From: Actinobacillus equuli
GTDB taxonomy: Bacteria; Pseudomonadota; Gammaproteobacteria; Enterobacterales; Pasteurellaceae
Direction: 5' to 3'
Length of the DNA stretch: 64,000 nt
Assembly: GCF_900636745.1 (NCBI RefSeq)
Contig: NZ_LR134310.1
Coordinates: 1,914,501-1,978,500 of the forward strand
Below are positions 55,975 through 64,000 of the stretch, piece after piece (position 1 is the stretch's first letter; each line of letters starts with the position of its first letter). The notes beneath the pieces are model-generated. The model had not been told where the DNA came from. It ran no database searches and saw nothing but the letters and a program-made list of their open reading frames with translations. The translations under genes and the position numbers were made by a program.

Positions 55975-59019
<3,045 letters not shown>

Positions 59020-59988
59020 TTAAAAGTGAAAGGTATAACGAATATCGTGTTTATAGCGTTCGCCCGCTTTGGTAATGCCACCGAATTTTGCCAGTTCAGC
59101 TTGGTTTGGCGAATCAGGGAAAAATTCCGGTTCTAAAGCAACGCCTGCGTAATCTTGATAAGTTGAACCGTTCAGATCCGGTTGCCCGCCAAGCCAATTC
59201 CCCGAATAACATTGCAACGCCGGCATTGAGGTCTTTAATTCAAGCGCAAGATCTTCAACCGTTAAACAAGCGGTCGGTTTTGAAGAATTTTTTACCAATT
59301 TGAAAGCGTGATCGTAGCCTTTTACCAACTGTTGATCGGCATCTTTCAGCAAGTCTTGCCCGATCGGTTTAGGCGTTGAAAAATCGAAACCGGTATGAGC
59401 AACCGCTTTAAACGGTAAAATCGGGATACCATCTGCACCGACCGGTAAATATTCGTCAGCATTAATCATTAATTGATGCGAAAGTACATCACCTGCGCCG
59501 AGTAAATTGAAATAAGCGTGATTGGTAAAGCAGAGCGGGGTATCTTGATTGGCGGTTGCTTCAAATTCGATTTCGACTTCTTTTCCATTCAAACGATAAG
59601 TGACAAAGGCATGGACTTCACCGCCGAACCCTTCTTCGCCATCTGCAAAAATTCGGCTAAATTTGACCGCTTGCGAATCGAGTTGCTCCGCTTGCCAAAC
59701 TTGCTTATCCGCTCCTTTTACACCGCCGTGTAAGCTATGTTCACCATTATTTTTGGCCAGTGTATAGGTTTTGCCGTTAAGCTGATATTCGGCATTAGCA
59801 ATACGATTAGCATAACGACCACAAGTTGCTCCAAAGTAAGCGGTCTGATTTTGCCAATTTTCTGCAGATGTGGTGACTAATATTTCACGTTCGCCTTTCG
59901 GGTGTTTAACTACACAAGAACGCCAAGCGGCGCCGAAGTCGGAGAGTGTGATTCTGAGGAATGAGTTTTCGAGGGTAAATGTTTTCAT
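59020..59988 (-). CDS. galM: Galactose mutarotase (aldose 1-epimerase)
   Basis: Interconverts alpha- and beta-galactose, feeding GalK. The beta-sandwich protein has GRYANRI (about 57-63), NNGEHSLHGG (about 79-88) and NHAYFNLLG (about 170-178), the last supplying the catalytic His. The C-terminal ALEPEFFPDSPN carries the catalytic Glu. Length 322. Third in the gal operon, 63 bases after galK; a CACGGAAA-type short dyad lies in that gap. Confidence 0.93.
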   Translation of the reverse strand: MKTFTLENSFLRITLSDFGAAWRSCVVKHPKGEREILVTTSAENWQNQTAYFGATCGRYANRIANAEYQLNGKTYTLAKNNGEHSLHGGVKGADKQVWQAEQLDSQAVKFSRIFADGEEGFGGEVHAFVTYRLNGKEVEIEFEATANQDTPLCFTNHAYFNLLGAGDVLSHQLMINADEYLPVGADGIPILPFKAVAHTGFDFSTPKPIGQDLLKDADQQLVKGYDHAFKLVKNSSKPTACLTVEDLALELKTSMPALQCYSGNWLGGQPDLNGSTYQDYAGVALEPEFFPDSPNQAELAKFGGITKAGERYKHDIRYTFHF

Positions 59989-60051
59989 AGTTCATATCCC
60001 AAGCAGAGGGAAAGCCACGGAAAATCTTCCGTGATTTCCGTGAATTAAACA

Positions 60052-61206
60052 TTAAATAAGATGAACGCCGTCACAAGCGGTACAAAGGTGGAAAGTTTCT
60101 TTAATACCGGTTTGTTTTTCATAGTTATCCGCAATGAGTTGACGTAAGTGTTCCACTTTTTCGTTTGGCACTAAACAAACAATACAACCACCGAAGCCAC
60201 CACCAGTCATACGTGCGCCGCCATTTTTACCGATCGCTACTTGTGCCAGTTCGACTAAGTAATCAATTTCCGGAATGGTAATTTCGAAATCATCACGCAT
60301 AGAGTCGTGAGACCCGGCCATTAATTGACCGAGTTTGACCATATCATTTGCTTTTAAAGCTTCAACCGCTTCTAATACACGCTGATTTTCGCTGATGATA
60401 TGTTTTGCACGTTTGTAAGCTAATTCATCTAAGGCTTGTAGTTCTGCGGCTCGCTCAATAAATTGTTCCGGCGTAACATCACGCAATGCTTTTGCCCCAA
60501 AGAATTTGGCAGCGAATTCGCATTCTTTGCGGCGGCTGTTATATTCACCGGTCACTAAGTCGTGTTTAACGTTAGAGTTGATAATCGCAATCGAATAACC
60601 GTGCGGAACCGGTGTTGGGGTAATTTCTAGCGAACGGCAATCAATCATAATTAATTGATCTTTTTGTCCGAGCGCCGAGGTAAGTTGATCCATATTGCCG
60701 CAATTCGCGCCGACAAATTTGTTCTCAGCTTGTTGTCCGATTAAGGCGATTTCCGCCAAACTAAGTGGCAAATCACCTAACACTTGTGCGGTTTTACCGA
60801 TTGAAATTTCTAATGCGGCGGAAGAACTTAAACCGGAAGACATCGGTACGTCACTCGTCATCACTAAATCCGCACCTTGTTTAAACTCTGGACATTTCGC
60901 CTGAATATATTTTACTACGCCACGTACGTAATTCGCCCATTTGTGTTTGGACGGTTCAATCGGTTGGCTAAGATCGAACTCATCTTGTTGGTTAATATCG
61001 ATCGCATAGACTCGCCAAACCGAATCGTCACGTTTACTAAAGCTGACCGCCATACCGTAGTTAATTGCACAAGGCATTACAAAGCCGTCATTGTAATCGG
61101 TGTGTTCACCGATAATATTGACTCGTCCCGGAGCGAATACGGTTTGAGCAGCCGAATAGCCGTAATGTTCGGCAAATTTTTGTATCGCAAGTTGTTGTGG
61201 TTTCAT
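60052..61206 (-). CDS. galK: Galactokinase
   Basis: GHMP kinase forming galactose 1-phosphate from galactose and ATP. The substrate motif [17 protein letters not shown] (about 26-42), ATP loop [12 protein letters not shown] (about 122-133) and [15 protein letters not shown] (about 333-347) are intact. Length 384. Starts 18 bases after galT. Confidence 0.96.
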   Translation of the reverse strand: MKPQQLAIQKFAEHYGYSAAQTVFAPGRVNIIGEHTDYNDGFVMPCAINYGMAVSFSKRDDSVWRVYAIDINQQDEFDLSQPIEPSKHKWANYVRGVVKYIQAKCPEFKQGADLVMTSDVPMSSGLSSSAALEISIGKTAQVLGDLPLSLAEIALIGQQAENKFVGANCGNMDQLTSALGQKDQLIMIDCRSLEITPTPVPHGYSIAIINSNVKHDLVTGEYNSRRKECEFAAKFFGAKALRDVTPEQFIERAAELQALDELAYKRAKHIISENQRVLEAVEALKANDMVKLGQLMAGSHDSMRDDFEITIPEIDYLVELAQVAIGKNGGARMTGGGFGGCIVCLVPNEKVEHLRQLIADNYEKQTGIKETFHLCTACDGVHLI

Positions 61207-61224
61207 TGTCTCTTTCTCTTCTTT

Positions 61225-62274
61225 TTATTGATCTTTATAGTGAACGCTGTCGCTCACCGCATTTAATCTTTCTGCCGCTTGTTCCGGTGTCAGGTCTCGC
61301 TGACTTTCCGCCATCATCTCGTAGCCGACCATAAATTTACGTACGGTTGCCGAACGTAACAGCGGTGGATAGAAATGGGCGTGTAGCTGCCAATGTGCAT
61401 TATCACTTTCATTAAACGGTGCGAAATGGAAGCCCATCGAATACGGGAAACTGATATTAAATAAGTTATCGTAGCGAGTGGTTAGTTTTTTAAGTGCGAG
61501 AGCTAAATCAGCTCGTTCTGCTTCGTTTAAATCGGTAATTCGCTTAAAGTGTTTACGTTTTGGTAACAGTAACGTTTCAAACGGCCAGCCAGCCCAATAA
61601 GGCACAACCGCAATCCAATCTTCAGTTTCTACTACAATACGTTCTTTTTTGGTTAATTCACGTTCCGCATAATCCAGTAACAATGGGCGACCGTATTGTG
61701 AGAAGTAATTCGCCTGACATTCGTCTTCAATCGTTATTTCATTCGGTAAGAAATTACTTGCCCAAATCTGACCGTGTGGGTGAGGGTTAGAGCAACCCAT
61801 CATGGCGCCTTTGTTTTCAAAAATTTGAACCCATTGATAACACGTTTTTAATTCGTTAGCTTGTTCTTGCCAAACTTGTACGACTTGCTCAATTTCAGCC
61901 ACCGAAAGTTGCGGTAAGGTTTTACTGTGATCGGGCGAGAAGCAAATCACACGGCTTTCGCCTTGGGTATGTGAAATTTGAAATAGCGGATCAGTATTTG
62001 CTTCCGGTGCGGGTGTATCAGGTAATAGTGCCGAGAAATCGTTTTTAAATACGAAAGGTTTGGTATAAGCAGGATTTTGCTCGCCGGTAATACGTTTATT
62101 GCTTGGGCAAAGATAGCAAGTCGGATCATAACTAGGTTTATCATCGACAACCGTTTCTTCTTGTTGACCTTGCCACGGGCGTTTTGCTCGGTGAGGCGAA
62201 ACGAGAATCCATTGATTTTTTAATGGATTAAAACGACGGTGAGGGTGATCATTTAGGATAAATTTTTCGCTCAT
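61225..62274 (-). CDS. galT: Galactose-1-phosphate uridylyltransferase
   Basis: Exchanges UMP between UDP-glucose and galactose 1-phosphate. The active-site triad HPHG (nucleophile histidine in [11 protein letters not shown]) is at about residue 163-168, and metal ligands CYLCPSN (about 51-57) are present. I take ATG 62274 ([18 protein letters not shown], 349 residues), which fits the E. coli protein. An alternative ATG at 62301 would add nine residues, and the open frame continues further. First gene of the operon under a CRP-type promoter. Confidence 0.95.
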   Translation of the reverse strand: MSEKFILNDHPHRRFNPLKNQWILVSPHRAKRPWQGQQEETVVDDKPSYDPTCYLCPSNKRITGEQNPAYTKPFVFKNDFSALLPDTPAPEANTDPLFQISHTQGESRVICFSPDHSKTLPQLSVAEIEQVVQVWQEQANELKTCYQWVQIFENKGAMMGCSNPHPHGQIWASNFLPNEITIEDECQANYFSQYGRPLLLDYAERELTKKERIVVETEDWIAVVPYWAGWPFETLLLPKRKHFKRITDLNEAERADLALALKKLTTRYDNLFNISFPYSMGFHFAPFNESDNAHWQLHAHFYPPLLRSATVRKFMVGYEMMAESQRDLTPEQAAERLNAVSDSVHYKDQ

Positions 62275-62307
62275 GTAGAATTGCTCCAATTCAAGTTTCA
62301 TTATCGG

Positions 62308-62350
62308 AGTATAACCGACAATTTGAACTAAGGCTGTGATTATGATCACA
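62308..62350 (-). promoter_or_regulatory. gal operon promoter with a perfect CRP site
   Basis: On the minus strand -10 TATACT (62308-62313) puts transcription start near 62301. TGTGA-N6-TCACA (62335-62350), a perfect CRP half-site pair, is centred about 41.5 bases upstream of that start, the position of class II CRP-activated promoters. No good -35 is visible, as expected for such a promoter. Confidence 0.8.
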
Positions 62351-62400
62351 GAAGCCAATTTTGGCTTACTGATTTTTCAAATCTTGGTTAGATATTGAAA

Positions 62401-62414
62401 TGTTAACGTTACCA
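62401..62414. promoter_or_regulatory. GalR/LacI-type operator-like palindrome
   Basis: TGTTAACGTTACCA, a near-palindrome centred on CG as in LacI/GalR family operators, lies between the two CRP sites in the galT-RTX gap. Function inferred from form only. Confidence 0.4.
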
Positions 62415-62445
62415 TTTTTGTTTTTAAAGCAGAAATTCTAAAAAA

Positions 62446-62461
62446 TGTGAGCGAGATCACG
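62446..62461 (+). promoter_or_regulatory. Second CRP-like site in the galT-RTX gap
   Basis: TGTGA-GCGAGA-TCACG matches the CRP consensus with one mismatch. It could act on the gal promoter or on the divergent RTX gene. The remainder of the 364-base gap (62275-62638) holds an AT-rich stretch (62460-62520) and small dyads with a direct repeat GGCGTTCG/GAGCGTTC (62570-62612). Confidence 0.5.
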
Positions 62462-62638
62462 ATTTTTTTATGATTATAAATTTTATGTAAATTATAGGGA
62501 ATGATTTATTTTTTTATAGCAAAATTGGTCTAAGCTTGATTGGTGCAAGATGTACCAGTAGTGGTCAGGCTGGCGTTCGGCGTATGTATTCTATACAGTG
62601 CGAGCGTTCTTCTTCCATTTTATACATAAGGAGTGTAT

Positions 62639-63772
62639 ATGGCTTTCGATACCTTTAATTTCTGGAATTTGCCAATCAGCAGAAATCCTCAACCTGTCCC
62701 ATATCAACCTAAACCACCAGGTCCTGTTCAGTATTTAAAACAATTTGTGATTGATGATGATCAGGCAACATTGGTATTAATTAACCGTTGGGTAGCGCCA
62801 CCAAGCTATCGTGATCGAGTTATTTTTGATGACATTAGCGGCGGACGTTTACTTCTGGTTAATAACGATGGTAGTTATCGTGAAATTAACGACTCAGACA
62901 ATAATAGCTGGGTATATCGTGATTTAAGAAATACGGAACATAGCCGTCTTTATTTCTTACCGGATAATCCTAGCTCTGAAGATACAAGAATCCATGTAAA
63001 ACTTCATGTGGAACCGAATAACTCGAATGTTGTGGACGTTGATGAAGTTTATAATACGAATTATTCGATCCATTTTGACGTACAGGATATCGCTTCAAGT
63101 AGCACTGTTAAATTTGGTACGGATTATTCTGATAGTCTGTATGGCACACGTGAAAGTGATACGATCCACGGCTTAAATGGTAATGATTTTATTATGGGCG
63201 AGGCTGGTGATGATCTGATTACCGGTGGTGCCGGTAATGATCGTTTATTAGGCGGCTATGGTGACGATACATTATATGGTTCAGACGGTGCAGACTGGCT
63301 AAATGGCGGTAACGGTAGCGACTTCCTTTATGGTGGTGCGGGTAACGATACTTACTATTTCTATAAAGGTGCCGGTCGTGATGAAATCTTCGATGTTGAA
63401 GGTGAAAATACTCTACAATTTGCGAACGGTATTCGCCCTCAAGACATTACTATTGATGCGACAACAAATGATTTAGGTAATGTGAGCTGGAATATTCGTG
63501 TGAATGGTACGGATGATCAGGTTTTCATTTACGACCAATACTCAAATGGCGGTAAAACAATCGGTGTGAACAAATTTATCTTCGGTAATGATTTCTTCAC
63601 AACAGAAGAGATCTCCGATATGTTCGGTTTACCGGAAGTACCTGTATTAGAAGCGGAAAACCCAGAACCAAACTTTGAGATTGAAGTATCTGGTTATAAC
63701 GATCTCATGATTCCAATTTCGGAAATCTCACCGATCACTTATCCGGAATATGCTAACGCATTTGTATTCTAA
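62639..63772 (+). CDS. Small RTX (haemolysin-type calcium-binding repeat) protein
   Basis: 377-residue protein without an N-terminal signal peptide. The N-terminal half is unrecognised and begins with a Pro/Asn-rich segment. RTX nonapeptide repeats run from about residue 160 to 235 (GLNGNDFIMG, GEAGDDLITG, GGAGNDRLLG, GGYGDDTLYG, GGNGSDFLYG, GGAGNDTYYF), followed by a haemolysin-associated C-terminal region (DEIFDVEGENTLQFANGI). It lacks the pore-forming domain of Apx toxins and has no type I secretion genes nearby, so export would rely on a system elsewhere. AAGGAG precedes ATG 62639. Confidence 0.85.
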   Translation: MAFDTFNFWNLPISRNPQPVPYQPKPPGPVQYLKQFVIDDDQATLVLINRWVAPPSYRDRVIFDDISGGRLLLVNNDGSYREINDSDNNSWVYRDLRNTEHSRLYFLPDNPSSEDTRIHVKLHVEPNNSNVVDVDEVYNTNYSIHFDVQDIASSSTVKFGTDYSDSLYGTRESDTIHGLNGNDFIMGEAGDDLITGGAGNDRLLGGYGDDTLYGSDGADWLNGGNGSDFLYGGAGNDTYYFYKGAGRDEIFDVEGENTLQFANGIRPQDITIDATTNDLGNVSWNIRVNGTDDQVFIYDQYSNGGKTIGVNKFIFGNDFFTTEEISDMFGLPEVPVLEAENPEPNFEIEVSGYNDLMIPISEISPITYPEYANAFVF

Positions 63773-63808
63773 TCAGTGTTTGGAATATAGTTAGTTATAT
63801 AAAAAATG

Positions 63809-63862
63809 AAAGCGGTCTAATTTTTTAAGAATTTGCAAATTCTTGCTGAAACTAGACCGCTT
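63809..63862. terminator. USS-pair terminator between the RTX gene and a convergent kinase gene
   Basis: AAGCGGTCTA (63810-63819) and TAGACCGCTT (63853-63862) enclose a perfect 18-base palindrome (63827-63844, AAGAATTTGCAAATTCTT). Confidence 0.7.
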
Positions 63863-63895
63863 GTTATTTGGGACATTTCTTCGATATGTGTCGGC

Positions 63896-64000
63896 TTAAA
63901 AGAATATTTCTGCCTTTAATCCGCCCATTTCACTACGACTTAATTTCAATTCGAAACGATGTAATTCGACAATACGTTTAATAATTGAAATACCTAAGCC
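63896..64000 (-). CDS. Sensor histidine kinase, C-terminal end (partial)
   Basis: The last 34 codons of a minus-strand gene read GLGISIIKRIVELHRFELKL and so on, which is the G2 box and final helix-strand of a HATPase domain. The kinase therefore belongs to a two-component system whose remainder lies beyond the window edge. Confidence 0.75.
   Translation of the reverse strand, partial: GLGISIIKRIVELHRFELKLSRSEMGGLKAEIFF

Overview
The window looks like the chromosome of a Pasteurellaceae bacterium of the Actinobacillus pleuropneumoniae / suis / lignieresii group. Two things support this. The gene content and protein features (HflKC, ThiI, HemCDXY, SecDF, GalTKM-LacZ, a small RTX protein) fit that family. 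The short motif ACAAGCGGT, the DNA uptake signal (USS) of the Actinobacillus branch, recurs throughout and is often paired head-to-head to form intergenic terminator hairpins. Species-level assignment is inference.

Layout. 11-5130 is housekeeping: hflK-hflC, purA, thiI. 5139-14032 is an accessory, stress-flavoured block: an Old Yellow Enzyme, an operon of alpha/beta hydrolase, MIF-like tautomerase and cysteine-free DsbA-fold protein, a LysR regulator and an AhpD-like protein. It is interrupted by an NdpA-like/membrane-protein gene pair and an AAA ATPase (6609-10172). The Old Yellow Enzyme and hydrolase genes carry the same roughly 65-bp upstream module. 14185-45386 is mostly core: maf, a PurR-box purine permease, two ferritins, yajC-secD-secF, ytfJ, ubiG, gyrA, a frameshifted Bro-N gene, uup, tcdA, adhE with an FNR-like box, hemCDXY, rpsO, a Na+/H+ antiporter, ppiD, marC, an oligopeptide-binding lipoprotein and mrp.

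The most unusual region is 45445-55226, a 9.78-kb transposon. It has perfect 25-bp terminal inverted repeats and an 8-bp target duplication (GAAAAATT). Removing the element and one duplicate restores a perfect 17-bp USS hairpin downstream of mrp whose loop is exactly those 8 bases, so the element entered a terminator loop. It carries one intact IS1595-type transposase, one with a single amber codon, and a 50-codon remnant of a third. It also carries three small accessory genes, an XRE regulator, and an AT-rich Eco57I-like restriction-modification pair (adenine methyltransferase and a convergent type IIG nuclease-methylase). Next to the nuclease is an array of small stem-loops with different stems, followed by a long-range stem, which looks like a structured RNA. 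Two element genes have stem-loops that bury their Shine-Dalgarno sequence.

55366-62274 holds an unknown membrane-anchored protein and a galT-galK-galM-lacZ operon on the minus strand, with a perfect CRP site at about -41.5. A small RTX calcium-binding protein and the tail of a sensor histidine kinase close the window. I saw no rRNA, tRNA or CRISPR array.
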